Of a DNA stretch of 47,500 nucleotides, positions 26,505 through 37,315 are shown piece by piece; the stretch's first letter is position 1, and each line of letters begins with the position of its first letter. This DNA comes from Dictyostelium firmibasis. Lineage: Eukaryota > Evosea > Eumycetozoa > Dictyosteliales > Dictyosteliaceae. The DNA is taken from positions 375,001-422,500 of the forward strand of contig CM069767.1 of the NCBI GenBank assembly GCA_036169595.1, given 5' to 3'. Under the pieces are notes generated by a model, which saw only the letters and a program-made list of their open reading frames with translations, did not search any database and was not told the origin of the DNA. Position numbers and translations under genes: made by a program.

Positions 26505-27734
26505 TTAAGAATTTATTAAACTCTCTTGATCTTGTTTAGGTTTTGGAATTGGTTTCATTAAAATTGAAAGATGACCACATTTATGAGCAAAGAAAATTGT
26601 TGGTAAAGTTACAGTTGGGACTAGATATAATAATGCTGGTTGACCAGACTCTGTAATTAAAACAGCGAATAAAGAAATTATTAAACCAGAAATATAACCA
26701 ATAACAGAGATTTTAAAGTATCCAAAATTATTAATACCATTATTTTTCTCACCAAATCTATAATATTTATCGAGGAAATATAATTGACACATGTAGATAC
26801 CTGGTAATACAATATCACCATTACCTAATGATGAAAAACCACCACCAAAAAATTTTGGTACTGAAATTAACATTGGTAAATAAAATTTATCTAAAACTTT
26901 AACTGCAACTTTTTCCCTGTGTGTTTTTTTTTTTTTTTTTTTTTTGTTAATTAATATAAATTTCTTACTAAAACAAATTATATATAAAAAAAAAAACCTA
27001 CATTACGCTTTCACCAAAAAAGTAACTACTATAAAATACCCAAAAAACATCATAGATTAAAAATGTCCATAAAAGCATTGTTAATCCTCTTAAATTATTT
27101 AATCTCATGAATGAGAATGCTGTTATACATGAACATATTGATAAAACTATATAGAGTGTGTTAATATTATATATTGAAGATGTGATTATTTATAATATAT
27201 ATTTTTTACATACAATTAACGAATATATAATGATTTGAATAATACCAAAACAAAGTTAATATAACACCACATACAAATGCAATAACTGATGATAACGTTA
27301 TTGTAACTTCATCATCTAACATTTTTAATCTATATGATAGTACTTTAAATATTAGTACAACTATTACTATTACTATAATGTATATAGATGATATAATACT
27401 TTTTAGAAGAATCATGAATTGAAAACTTTGGTAATAAATATTGAAACAAAGGATAGGTTACATATGATATAGCTAAGAGTGATGTTATTACAATTACACA
27501 AATTAATATATTATACATTGCATCCATATAATAGAAAAATGTTAAGAGTGATAATGAACCAATACAAGGTAAAATTAACAACCATTTGTTTGGCATATCA
27601 TTATTATCCATTATTAAAAGTTGATTCTCAATATTGAATCTATATGACCTATAACTACCATACCAAATGGCGAATACTGGTATTCCTATTATCAAAAATG
27701 ATGCTGGGTCAATTAGCATTAACCATTTACCCAT
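26505..27734 (-). CDS. Signal peptide peptidase-like aspartyl intramembrane protease
   Basis: Four exons (minus strand): 27734-27400, 27329-27214, 27146-27002 and 26916-26505. Phases 2, 1 and 2 fit at the junctions; introns are 67-85 bp. The product is 335 residues, all helices and loops. Presenilin/SPP proteases cut type II membrane segments, usually in the ER or endosomes. Catalytic Asp 1 is in 'FLIYDVFWVF', Asp 2 in 'SLGNGDIVLPG', and the PAL motif in 'QPALLYLVPTV'. The GxGD motif here is GNGD, whereas most family members carry Leu or Phe at x. The C-terminus 'KPIPKPKQDQESLINS' has no ER-retention KKXX. The two ends were joined only by splice prediction, but the result reads cleanly through conserved blocks. 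Confidence 0.88.
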
Positions 27735-27946
27735 TTTTTTTTTTTTCTGTTATATATATATATTTTTTTTTTTTTTTTTTTTTTTAGTTTCAGATTTAGG
27801 TCAATATTAAAATTAAAACAAAAAAATAAAAAAAATAAAAAAAAATAAAAAAATAAAAAAAAATTTGTTTTTTTGAAAATTTTCATTTGCAGGTCTTTTT
27901 ATTAAAGAGTTTTTTTTTTTTTTTAGTTTTTTTTATATTAATTTAT

Positions 27947-28218
27947 TTATAAGAAACTAATGATTAAATTTATTGTTGAAGGTCCTTTATTTATTATTTT
28001 TAATTCACCAGATACTTGAAGATTTTTTTCAATATATTTAACACCTTTTCTTATTGAAATACTTTCATTAAGTTTATCATTAATTATTAATTCCACTTCA
28101 GATATTTCATTTTCATTTTTTGTTTCAGCATGGACTATAATAAATTTATTATCAATTACTACAGCTATATTTTATATTTATTTATTAATTTTTTTTTTAT
28201 TATTGTTTTTTTTCATTG

Positions 28219-28251
<33 letters not shown>

Positions 28252-28332
28252 GTATTATTTTTTTTGACAACTTAACAATTAAAAATATTTACAATGAATG
28301 GAATTGGGTTCTAGTTCAATAATATTTGACAT
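27947..28332 (-). CDS. Small two-exon orphan gene, 85 residues
   Basis: Exon 1 is 28332-28293 and exon 2 is 28164-27947 (minus strand), joined in phase 1 across a 128-bp intron (GTAAAT...ATATAG). The peptide starts 'MSNIIELEPNSIHS', continues 'VVIDNKFIIVHAETKNENEI' and ends 'STINLIISFL'. Composition and codon use match neighbouring genes, the splice signals are canonical, and the frame is open throughout exon 2. Alternating hydrophobic and polar residues suggest a small beta-rich protein. No signal peptide, no Cys pattern. I recognise no family. Exon 1 is too short for ORF finders, so it is easily missed. Confidence 0.7.
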
Positions 28333-29202
28333 TTCTTAATTTTGAACTATTATTTTAATTATAAAAAAAATTTTAAAAAAAGAAAAATTTTAAAAAAAAA
28401 AAAAAAAAAATTTAAAAATTAAATGTTCAAATAAATATATTCATTTCAATAAATTTTTACAACAAACCCCATATTTTTTTTTAGGAATTTTTTTTTATTA
28501 TATTTATTTCTTTAAATTTCATTTTTTTTTAAAATTTTTTTTTAAAATATATATAATTGTAATATAAAAAAAAAAAAAAAAAAAAAATAAAATGCAATAA
28601 AATTATTATTATTAAAACAAATTAAATCAAATACAATAAAATTATAAATAATACAATAAATTTTTTAAGTATTTTTTTTCTTTTCTTTTTTTTATTTTTT
28701 TTTTTATTTAAAAAAAAATAAATTTTTGTTAGAGATTTGATTTACAGATTTCTAATTTATATGAATTTTCACCTTTTTTATTTTTTATTTATTTAAACAG
28801 GGGCACCTTTTTAAGTTTTTTAATTAAATTATTCCAAAATAAACAAAGAATTAAAAAATTTAAATTAATAATTTTAAATTATCATACAACATTTGACATT
28901 GGGTTTATTATATTAATCATACCAAACAAAAATAAAAGGTAAACAAGATTCGAATTAGGTGAATTAAAATATGGTAAAAATGCTAGTGAACTGCTATAGA
29001 GGTGTAAAAATAATAAAACCTTTTATGTTAAACAAATATTCCTTTAGTTTTATTTTTTTATTTTTTTCTTTTTTTTTTATTTCACAGAAATTGTTTTTTT
29101 TTCTCCAAAAATATAAAAAATATTTTTCTTTTTTTTTTTTAATTTTTTTTTATTTTTTTTTATTCTCCAAAAGCTTATTTTTTTTTTTATTGCGAATTTA
29201 AT
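28333..29202. other. Divergent upstream region of the orphan and the ankyrin-like gene
   Basis: 870 bp. Mostly A/T homopolymers, with slightly more complex DNA at 28740-29030. An open frame near 28971-29201 is a Phe-rich low-complexity string. No RNA gene or repeat copy recognised. Confidence 0.45.
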
Positions 29203-32200
29203 ATGGAAACAGTTTTTTGGAAAGTATGGAGAAATAAATTTATTAGGAATCAAATTTTATTTAAGATAAAACCAAGAGAAATCAACTTTGGAAAATATAG
29301 GAGATACTATTCATTATGTGATAGAATCGATTATAATCTAATAACATCATTAGAATGGATGGTTGATAAAAAACAATACTCTATGATAAAAGATAAATTA
29401 AAATGTGAAAATAATAACGATAGTTCAAATAATCAATCATATATTCACATAACAAATGAATCAATTATAAAATTAATTAAAAGTTGTAATGATGAAGATA
29501 CATTTCATATTCTATTTAAAATGAGAAGATATGATTTGGAAAGAGTAGATTTAATCATTGAATCAATTAAACAAGGTTCAATGTTTGCATTATCAACATT
29601 TATTAAACTTTATGGTGGTGTTGAATCAGTGAAGTTAGAATATCAAAATTCACCATTATTAGATGAAGCACTAAAAATAGCAAATTTTGAGATTTCAAAC
29701 TATTTAATAGAATGTGGATTAACAGAATATACAGAATCAATGTTAATAAAGAATTCATTATACATAAATAAAGAATCCACACCAAAAAGTTTACCTACTG
29801 CATATTGTCGTGCAGAATTTTTATTGAACCAACAACCAAGACAACTTAATGATTTAAATGATTGTTATGATTTCTTTAGGAATAAATGTCAATTAATTAG
29901 AAAAAATATTGAAGGTAATGTTTTTAAAAGAATTTACACTTCATACAAAGTTTCAAAAGGAAAACAACCAATTCTACGGTCAATATCATCATCATCACCA
30001 ATGCCATATAAAATGATTGGTCCTGCTGTGATACCAATACATGAAAATCATCACTATGCTCGTTATATACACTATATCTACAGTAACAACCACAACAACC
30101 ACAGTAAATTCCACTTCAATTTCAGCATCAACTTCAACAACAATAACTTCAGCTTCAATAACAATAACAATAACAACAACAGTAGCCCGAGTCAAAGCCA
30201 AAGATTATTCTATATTCGAGATAAACTAAACTTTGATATAAACCAAATAATTGAAAAGTATAAGAATGATAAAAACACTTTTCCAAATTTCAATTTTACA
30301 GATTTATCAGCAGAATTAGGATTATCATTATTAAAAAACTCATTTTTCAAATATGATATGGTTCCAGATTTTGGCAAGTTGGTTCCTCCTCTCTTTAATA
30401 GTAAATACGACATAAACTTTTTAATTTACTTAACATCTATCACAGTTTATGGTATTTCAATTTCAAATATTTGCAATGAAAAATCGTTCATCCAATTAAA
30501 AATTTTGTTATCTAAAAAAATAAATAACCTATTGACTACTTATTCTAATCACCATGATAATGATGATATTGGTAAATTCATGGATGAACATATTAATGTT
30601 ATTCCAGCAGTATACTTTATAGATTATTATTTTTATCAATCGAATTTCATTAAAATTGTTGAAAATTCTATTAGACTATTCAATGGTGAAGCTCAATTCA
30701 ATATATTCCATCTATTTAATTTATCATTGTCAAACTTTTCGATTGATGGCCTAAAAACATTATTTATTCTTTTAGAATTTATCAAAATTGAAATGCAATA
30801 TTTTAGTATTATCATTTATCATTTATATTCAACAAAACCAACAAGACCAAAGAAATCATTGAATGAATTAATTGAATTTTTTAATTATTTAGAAACCTGT
30901 TGGTATCAGGCAATGGATTCAGAACAAACAACAATAACAACCACAACTACAACAACAAACACTATAATTTTAAAAAACCCATTTTTTAAGCAACATAGAT
31001 TACCAGAACTTCCATTCCCAATGTATTTATTTTTAGAACATCTAATCAGATGGTATGATTCAAACACTTTGATTTCATTGGTAGAGAATTGTAGATTCTT
31101 TAAAACCAAATTCATTAGTATCGAAACCGCAGATTTATTCAGATTATTTTTCATACCAAATCAAGAGACAGGTTGTATAGATTATGAAAAGTTTTCATTA
31201 TTTTTAAAGTATCATGGTAGTAATGGTGGTGTTGATGAAAACGATCAACCAAAGAACTCTACAGCTCGTGTAACATATAATAATTTTTTCTATGAATGGG
31301 ATTCATTACATCATAAAGATAATTTTATCGAAGAAAGGGTCAAGTTAATTCATTATCTAATTTCAACTAAAGGTATTCACTATGTATTCACCACCAATAC
31401 AACACATTATCAATATGGTAAAAGAACATTCGATCATTTATTCAATGAACTTTTTTATAGTTTAGTTAACAGTAAACCACTTGAAACATCGATCAACATT
31501 TACTCTAAATTCAACATAAATCAAATCTATAAATCCGAATTTTTCAAAACATGTTATGAAGGTTTTTCAAATGGTTCAAATAAACTTGAAAATTACTTTT
31601 TCGATAGTTTTCTCAATGATGCCATCATTAAAAATGATAAAGATTCAATCATTAAAATTATATCAACTGTATTATTAAAAAATAATAATAATAATAATAA
31701 TGCTATTAATGAAAATGATATTCAAATCAATTTACCAATAAATAATAATAACAATAATAATGCAACGAATATTTTATCAAAGATTCAATACCTTTATACA
31801 AATGATTTATTAGATTCATTTGGATATAATTTCACATTGATGTTAATTGAAAATCTTTCGGAAATTGTAGTAAAAAATAACATGAACCACGGATCAAAGA
31901 AATCAATAACTATTACAGAGAATCAATATCTTGATATTATTAAAATAATAATTTTAAAATCAAAAGGAACACAAGGAGAACTACCCATAAGAACTCACAT
32001 TAAAGATATTGCAAATTCATTAGAGTTATTTAGGGTTTTATTATTTTTAGAGAATATCAATAATGAAAGTAGCAGAATCGAATTTTTTAAACAAATCGAA
32101 AATAAAGAAATGACAAAATACAAAGTAGAGTCTGAAATTATTGAAAATATGTCAAAAGATAAAAACAATGCTATCGGTTTATTTAAAATGGGATACCCAG

Positions 32201-33021
32201 AGTATTTATTGAATCTATTTAAAAAAAATACAAAATATATACCATCTCAACTAAAAAATAAACCAAAATCCATTTATTTCTATGATATCCTTAATTTATC
32301 AACACAACTATTCAATTTAGAGTTATACAAAGAAATCTTTGAAACTATACTAGAACCAAATAATGTAGAATTCAAAAATTTATTAGGTTATGCAATCATA
32401 TTCAATAGATTGGATATAGTAAAGTTTTTATTTACATCATTCGAAGTAACAGTACATGAACATCCATTACTATTAGAAGTTTTCACCTATGGCGACATTA
32501 GAATAGCTAAATGGTTATTTAAAGAACATTCACAAATATTCGAATATAGTGATAATAATAAAAGCAATAACAATCAATCGTGTTGTAAATTATTATCATT
32601 AAATAATATCATCAAGGAATCATTAATTAATGGTCATGTAGGTTTATTTAAAGAGATCATAAAGAATTTCCCAAATCACCATTTCGAAATTGGTAAAGGT
32701 ATTATTAATGTTATCATCAAGAATGGTTATCAAAATGTAATTAATTATCTTTTCAATATTGATAAATTAATTGATTTAGACTATATTATTAAATGTAATA
32801 AAACTGCCATTTCAACTCGTGGTAAAATATCAATAGAGATTTCCGATCATTTCTTATCGATTATAAATAACATAATTGAAAAACAACAACAACCATTATT
32901 ATTACCAAATTCTTTAACAACTGATAAAGTGGCCTCTTCTTTCAACAAAAAGAGATTATCACAAGAACAAATAACAAAAAAAAAAGATAATAAAAAACAA
33001 AAAAACGAAAAAATGGAATAG
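29203..33021 (+). CDS. Large ankyrin-like protein of a Dictyostelium-type family
   Basis: A single exon of 1272 residues. The opening 'METVFWKVWRNKFIRNQILF' resembles the N-terminal helix shared by a large Dictyostelium family of divergent ankyrin-like proteins, whose job is unknown. The body is made of helical pairs such as 'LLGYAIIFNRLDIVKFLF' and 'LLLEVFTYGDIRIAKWLF' that look like degenerate ankyrin units near residues 1065-1115. Asn-rich insertions occur around 300-325 and 825-855, and a Thr run near 575. The C-terminus is Lys-rich ('KKKDNKKQKNEKME'), possibly a nuclear signal. The frame is intact even though the sequence immediately downstream is repeat-rich and decayed. Function unknown. 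Confidence 0.8.
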   Translation: METVFWKVWRNKFIRNQILFKIKPREINFGKYRRYYSLCDRIDYNLITSLEWMVDKKQYSMIKDKLKCENNNDSSNNQSYIHITNESIIKLIKSCNDEDTFHILFKMRRYDLERVDLIIESIKQGSMFALSTFIKLYGGVESVKLEYQNSPLLDEALKIANFEISNYLIECGLTEYTESMLIKNSLYINKESTPKSLPTAYCRAEFLLNQQPRQLNDLNDCYDFFRNKCQLIRKNIEGNVFKRIYTSYKVSKGKQPILRSISSSSPMPYKMIGPAVIPIHENHHYARYIHYIYSNNHNNHSKFHFNFSINFNNNNFSFNNNNNNNNSSPSQSQRLFYIRDKLNFDINQIIEKYKNDKNTFPNFNFTDLSAELGLSLLKNSFFKYDMVPDFGKLVPPLFNSKYDINFLIYLTSITVYGISISNICNEKSFIQLKILLSKKINNLLTTYSNHHDNDDIGKFMDEHINVIPAVYFIDYYFYQSNFIKIVENSIRLFNGEAQFNIFHLFNLSLSNFSIDGLKTLFILLEFIKIEMQYFSIIIYHLYSTKPTRPKKSLNELIEFFNYLETCWYQAMDSEQTTITTTTTTTNTIILKNPFFKQHRLPELPFPMYLFLEHLIRWYDSNTLISLVENCRFFKTKFISIETADLFRLFFIPNQETGCIDYEKFSLFLKYHGSNGGVDENDQPKNSTARVTYNNFFYEWDSLHHKDNFIEERVKLIHYLISTKGIHYVFTTNTTHYQYGKRTFDHLFNELFYSLVNSKPLETSINIYSKFNINQIYKSEFFKTCYEGFSNGSNKLENYFFDSFLNDAIIKNDKDSIIKIISTVLLKNNNNNNNAINENDIQINLPINNNNNNNATNILSKIQYLYTNDLLDSFGYNFTLMLIENLSEIVVKNNMNHGSKKSITITENQYLDIIKIIILKSKGTQGELPIRTHIKDIANSLELFRVLLFLENINNESSRIEFFKQIENKEMTKYKVESEIIENMSKDKNNAIGLFKMGYPEYLLNLFKKNTKYIPSQLKNKPKSIYFYDILNLSTQLFNLELYKEIFETILEPNNVEFKNLLGYAIIFNRLDIVKFLFTSFEVTVHEHPLLLEVFTYGDIRIAKWLFKEHSQIFEYSDNNKSNNNQSCCKLLSLNNIIKESLINGHVGLFKEIIKNFPNHHFEIGKGIINVIIKNGYQNVINYLFNIDKLIDLDYIIKCNKTAISTRGKISIEISDHFLSIINNIIEKQQQPLLLPNSLTTDKVASSFNKKRLSQEQITKKKDNKKQKNEKME

Positions 33022-33151
33022 AATCGTAATTATTGCAATATAAATCTTATACAAGAGTTTTATAATTGCTGTTTTATGTTTTTATTATAAATAACCAATT
33101 AATCAATTATATATAATAAGATACAGCAGGGGAAAAAAAAGTTTTGTAGTG

Positions 33152-33915
33152 TTTTTTTTTTACCTATAAGACGCAAGGTCTATCGGCGGTGTTAATTAAA
33201 TAAATTATCTCTACTTTTTAAATTTTTATATATTTGTATTGGTTATAATTGAGTATTATTTTTATTTTTTTATTTTTTTATTTTTTTTTATTTAAGCTTT
33301 AATGTTGTTTCTATTGTGGAATTGGATTTATTGGACTTTGCCAAGAATTGTTGATTTTTAGAAGATTTATGTTGTTGTTGAGATTTTCATTTTGTTCAAT
33401 TTTTTCACTGCCTTAAATTTTTGAGATGTGTTATTTTACCTATTATATTTGTGTAAATTTTATATTTTTTGTTTGAATTGCTTATGTTCATTGTCCAACG
33501 TCTAATTTTTAAGAATGATAGTTTGATTGTTTCGACTATTGGAGTTTTTATGTTCTTGTTTTGGTTGCAATCGATGAAAAAGTGTATGTATGGATCGCTG
33601 AATTATTGCATATTTTGGGCAAATTAAAACAAATTTTTCAAAAAAAAAAACAATCTAATTAAACACCAACCTACAAATCAAATCAAGTTTATTGTAATCA
33701 AATCAAATCATTATTTTTCATTAAAAAAAAAAATTAAATAAAGCTTAAAGAACCTTATATTTATTAATTTTATTTGTATGAGAAGGAAACTACGAATGTT
33801 AGGTTGAATATGCAGTTTTCTAGTGTGTTGTTGGAATTATTTTTGTTATGTCTAATAATCTTTTCATTTTCCAAATTTAAATGCTACCTGTTTCATACTT
33901 AATTCTTCATCAATA
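33152..33915 (-). mobile_element. 3'-end remnant of a probable non-LTR retrotransposon (TRE-like)
   Basis: On the minus strand, broken coding pieces in shifting frames run from about 33915 to 33318. They include 'INIDEELSMKQVAFKFGK', 'NSNNTLENCIFNLTFVVSFS', 'FVLICPKYAIIQRSIHTLFH', 'IKTPIVETIKLSFLKIRRW' and a last stretch ending 'INNSWQSPINPIPQ' at a stop. The 3' flank then ends ...TTAATTAACACCGCCGATAG, ACCTTGCGTCTTATAGGT and a ten-base A-run at 33152-33161. The pattern of a reverse-transcriptase C-terminal region, a short 3' UTR and an A-tail fits a 5'-truncated LINE-type copy such as the Dictyostelium TREs. Family assignment is from pattern memory. The same 3' end occurs at 35961-35998 and 39055-39106. 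Confidence 0.5.
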
Positions 33916-33932
33916 TTTATTAGTCTCCCCCT

Positions 33933-34571
33933 ATGAGAGTCGTTTATAAAGAAATTGATGGAGATAAATTTCAATGGGTTGTTGAAACTTTTAATCAAAA
34001 AGCTGTAAATCGAAACAGTTTAAAAAAACTAATTGACTAAAGTAAACTCGATGCCTATTCACTGGTTGTACTATTGAAAACTGTTCACCTTGGCATCAGT
34101 CATGAAAAAGTGTCTCTTTTCTTTCTTCTGCTGCTACAATTCCTCCATCAATTTTTAAAAATGAATTCAACATTTCAAACATAGTTGGAGTAGGAAGCAT
34201 TTCAAAAGGCAAAAGAATTCGATAAATATAGAAACTCAATTCTTATTATTCAATTTGAAAATGATAATGGTTCTTCAATATCGCAAACGTTGATGTTTTT
34301 AAAAACTGGTAAATATGTCAAAAAGTGTTTCACTGTTTACGACTCTGGTCAAATTGGTGATAGAAAACAGTTTAATGAAGTTATCGCCCTCTCCAACATT
34401 ATTTTCACAATGATTGATTTGTTCGACTTTTTCAATGATGGTAAAATCCAAGATCATAAAGCCAACATTGACTTTGGAGTTCTTGGTAAAGAGGTTTACG
34501 ATTTAGCTAAACGATTGGACAATCTTGAACATATGGTTTACGAGCTCTATCTTGTATTTAAACCATCATAG
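33933..34571 (+). pseudogene. Decayed gene of unknown type with several frame breaks
   Basis: Coding-like pieces appear in order on the plus strand: 'MRVVYKEIDGDKFQWVVETF' from 33933, then 'SFLSSAATIPPSIFKNEFNI', then 'KEFDKYRNSILIIQFENDN', then an open frame from 34290 ending 'YELYLVFKPS' at 34571. At least two frame changes and one stop separate them. The codon mix is richer in C and G than neighbouring genes. The end of the last piece lies inside the inverted repeat described below. I do not recognise the protein; it could come from a mobile element or a duplicated cellular gene. Confidence 0.5.
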
Positions 34572-34622
34572 AGCTCGTAAATCATATGTTCAAGATTGTC
34601 CAATCGTTTAGCTAAATCGTAA
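34496..34622. repeat. 54-bp inverted repeat with 19-bp spacer
   Basis: Arm 1 is 34496-34549 and arm 2 is 34569-34622. Arm 2 is the reverse complement of arm 1 with one mismatch in 54. Arm 1 encodes the end of the pseudogene on the plus strand ('DLAKRLDNLEHMVYEL'). Arm 2 encodes the same peptide on the minus strand with Met-Val changed to Met-Ile. Confidence 0.95.
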
Positions 34623-34800
34623 TCTTTTTATCAACCACCACTTTTATTTATATTGTTATTAATATTATTATTTATATTGTTATCATTATTATTATTGCTA
34701 TTGTTATTGATTTTATTGTTAACATTGTTTGTTAGTGTTTTTTTGATTTTGATTTTTTCTCTTTGCCTCTCTTACTTCTTTGTTACTATACTCAGAGAAG
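34623..34800 (-). pseudogene. Minus-strand Asn-rich coding fragment joined to the inverted repeat
   Basis: Read on the minus strand, 'NKINNNSNNNNDNNINNNIN' and 'NKSGG' precede stops, then the frame enters arm 2 as 'KDYDLAKRLDNLEHMIYEL'. This looks like the upstream part of a second copy of the decayed gene, facing the first tail to tail. Confidence 0.4.
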
Positions 34801-35040
34801 AAGGTTCTGATTATTATTATTTTTGAATTCTATATGATTCTTAATAATTGAGGTTTGTTAGTAACGTTACATTTTCTATCATTCTAACATTACATTAATC
34901 AATTAAAAAGTATTGGAGTGAATTATTAATAAAATAGTAAATAATGTCTTTTTTTATTGAAATTACTTACATTTTGCCAATTGAAAATTATTTATACATA
35001 AAAATAAACAAAATCTATTTAAAAATTAAAAGAGAAATAA

Positions 35041-35470
35041 CAATGTCGTGTGAAGAATTCTTTAGGTCGAATATTTAGTCTTAAACGCAGGTGGTAAAAT
35101 TTTATGGGGAATACGTCAATCCACCTTGGTGGACGAGGAATTAATACCCCAAAATTCAGCACAAAACTGAATATTTGGGTTTTAGATAGTTATATATGTA
35201 CAATAACTAAATGTATCACAACCAATGCTCTGGTGAATACAGATATCATCGTCAACGTGAAGGACGATAAGGCTTATTTACCTCCCTTTACATCCCACTC
35301 ATGATGAATCTGTGAACACCGACCCTCCAATGGAATTATAAATTCCACCCCTAATGATCCATGATAGCTCCACTATCTACAGATCTTCGGAATAATACCC
35401 CCACATCATCCTCGTTTAAGATTATACATTCTGAATCCAACACACAATCAGATGCTACACCATTTTATTA
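35041..35470 (+). pseudogene. Unassigned, less AT-rich remnant, probably mobile-element derived
   Basis: Base composition is clearly richer in C/G than the flanks. Short open pieces such as 'NTSIHLGGRGINTPKFSTKL', 'TNALVNTDIIVNVKDDKAYL' and 'LHPTHDESVNTDPPMEL' appear in different frames with stops between. The string AATACGTCAATCCACCTTG (35109-35127) recurs at 39310-39328. The first piece vaguely resembles an Hsp70 'GDxHLGGxxF' block but the rest does not, so I do not assign it. Confidence 0.35.
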
Positions 35471-35526
35471 TTTTTTTTTTTTAAAAAAGATTGAGGTTTA
35501 TTTTATATATAAATACATACATGATA

Positions 35527-35830
35527 ATAAAGTCTGTGATAAAATTACAAATTTTTTTATTTTATATAATTAATATATTTATAATTATTATTATTATATA
35601 AATATTATTATTATAATATTTAAATTAAATAATTACCTTTAATAATAATAATTCATAACACTTGTTTACTTTGAATAAATAAAATTTTGAGAAAAAAAAA
35701 AAAAATTTAATTTAAATTAAAAAAAATTTAAAAAAAAAAAAACTTTTTATTTTTTTATTCCACTTTAGGTGATTGATTGATTTATCTTTTATTTTCTTAA
35801 TTTGGTAATGACCTAGCCACCTTATTTTAT
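35527..35830 (+). repeat. Dispersed ~300-bp repeat, copy A
   Basis: Starts AATAAAGTCTGTGATAAAAT, includes AAATAATTACCTTTAATAAT, and ends GGTAATGACCTAGCCACCTT. Copy C (42238-42540) follows the same order with scattered changes; copy B (about 40855-40935) keeps only the middle. Confidence 0.85.
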
Positions 35831-35866
35831 ATACAAAATATAAACACTTATTATTATTATTTTTAT

Positions 35867-35960
35867 TATTCACTGAAAAAAACGACTTTTTTCAAAAAAG
35901 CCAAAATTGATAATTTTTATTTTTTTATGGTAATAAAAATGAAAAAAAGTGAAAAAAAAA
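35867..35960 (+). repeat. ~90-bp dispersed repeat, copy 1
   Basis: TCACTGAAAAAAACGACTTT ... GCCAAAATTGATAATTTTTA ... GTAATAAAAATGAAAAAAAG. A close copy lies at 43661-43743. Both are followed by A-rich DNA. It may be part of a short non-autonomous element. Confidence 0.7.
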
Positions 35961-35998
35961 TAGACCTCGAGTCTTATCATAGTTAAAAAAAAAAAAAA
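35961..35998 (+). mobile_element. Retrotransposon 3'-end tail, copy 2
   Basis: GACCTCGAGTCTTATCATAG followed by TT and a 14-base A-run matches the 3' end of the minus-strand element at 33152-33200 (GACCTTGCGTCTTATAGG in sense). Only the tail is present. Confidence 0.45.
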
Positions 35999-36189
35999 CA
36001 CATACAAATAAATTTTCTTTATTGTTTAATTTTTAAATTTTTTTATTTATTTTTGTTAGTTTTAATTTGTATTATAACTTGTTATTATTATTTTTGTTTT
36101 TATATTTTTTTTTTTTAAAAGCTCCAAGTTTTGTTAAGACAAATCATGGTGTATAGTAGAGCTAAATATTGGAAGGGGTTTATTACATC

Positions 36190-36400
36190 TTCTAATCACA
36201 ATTGCGAGTGTACCAATCTTTCAAAGTAGTTGCACCAACAATTTCTAAAGTCTTTGTTAACAGATCTGAATTAAATAAAACATCGTATTGTTGATTAGTG
36301 TTTAGAATTTTAAAAATATTTAATTTACGATAAAAAATATGATTTATAAATGAATCCGATAATTGAATTTCAGAAGGTGGTTTTCTTTTTAATAAAAAAA
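36190..36400 (-). pseudogene. Minus-strand coding fragment, unassigned
   Basis: The frame reads 'KPPSEIQLSDSFINHIFYRK', 'LNTNQQYDVLFNSDLLTKTL' and 'WYTRNCD', then a stop at about 36200. It is preceded by an acceptor-like AAAAAG. It could be the last exon of the MQF-family gene at 37421-38758, but the splice phase from that gene's third exon does not match. So either an exon is missing or this is a separate fragment. Confidence 0.35.
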
Positions 36401-36556
36401 AATTATTTTCCCAAATTTTTAAGAAAGTTTAAAATAAAAAAAATTAAGCGCTATTTGTAAAAACTTTTAAAACAATATCACTTTTTTATTTATTTCATTT
36501 AAAATATTGTTATTATTTTGTTTTATAATTAATTTTGTATATATATTATTATTTTA

Positions 36557-36768
<212 letters not shown>

Positions 36769-36865
36769 TAATTAACTTTTTTTTATTATTTTGTTATTAA
36801 ATTTTTTTTTAATATTTAATTTTATAATTATTTTATAGATGTAAAAATTTATTTATTTCAATTTT

Positions 36866-37175
36866 AGTTCCAAGTATATTATTCGGTTTATTCCATTTGA
36901 TAAATATATTATATGGTTATTTTTCTTTTTATTACGTTGGATTTCAAATTCTTATTGGTACCCTATTCGGATTGAATTTATCTTTGTCATTCTATAGAGA
37001 TCAAACTATCTATACTCCAATCATAATGCATGCATTTAATAATACACTCTCATTATTTATGCCTACTAAAATTGAAACAGAAATTTACCCAATCCTATCA
37101 TTTATATTAGTTTATCAATTTTCAATATTAATTTATCAATTTAGATTTAATTTTAAAAAAACCAAAATAAAATAA
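36866..37175 (+). pseudogene. 3'-exon fragment of a CPBP/CAAX-type membrane protease
   Basis: After an acceptor-like TTTTAG the frame reads 'SILFGLFHLINILYGYFSFY' and 'GFQILIGTLFGLNLSLSFYR', and then 'PIIMHAFNNTLSLF' to a stop at 37175. The spacing of FxxxH ('LFGLFH') and the 'HAxNN' motif fits the C-terminal half of CPBP (Rce1-like type II CAAX protease) membrane enzymes. The catalytic EExxxR part, expected upstream, is not found in the 700 bp before it; that stretch is microsatellite and unrelated DNA. So only a 3' piece survives, antisense to and next to the MQF-family gene. Confidence 0.55.
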
Positions 37176-37196
37176 ATAATAAATAATAACAATAAA

Positions 37197-37315
37197 TAAA
37201 ATATAAATAAAAATAAAAATAAAAATAAAAATAAAAATAAAAATTAAAAATAAAAATTAAAAATAAAAATTATAAATAAAAATTAAAATTAAAACAAAAA
37301 TAAAAGCAAAAATTC
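37197..37315. repeat. AAATAA / AAATTA short tandem repeat
   Basis: Units of AAATAAAAAT and AAAATTAAAA repeated about 15 times just after the CPBP fragment stop. Confidence 0.8.

Noticed and set aside
28971-29201. Phe-rich 76-residue ORF before the ankyrin-like gene
   Set aside because: Low-complexity T-runs in frame; typical upstream oligo-dT, no coding character.
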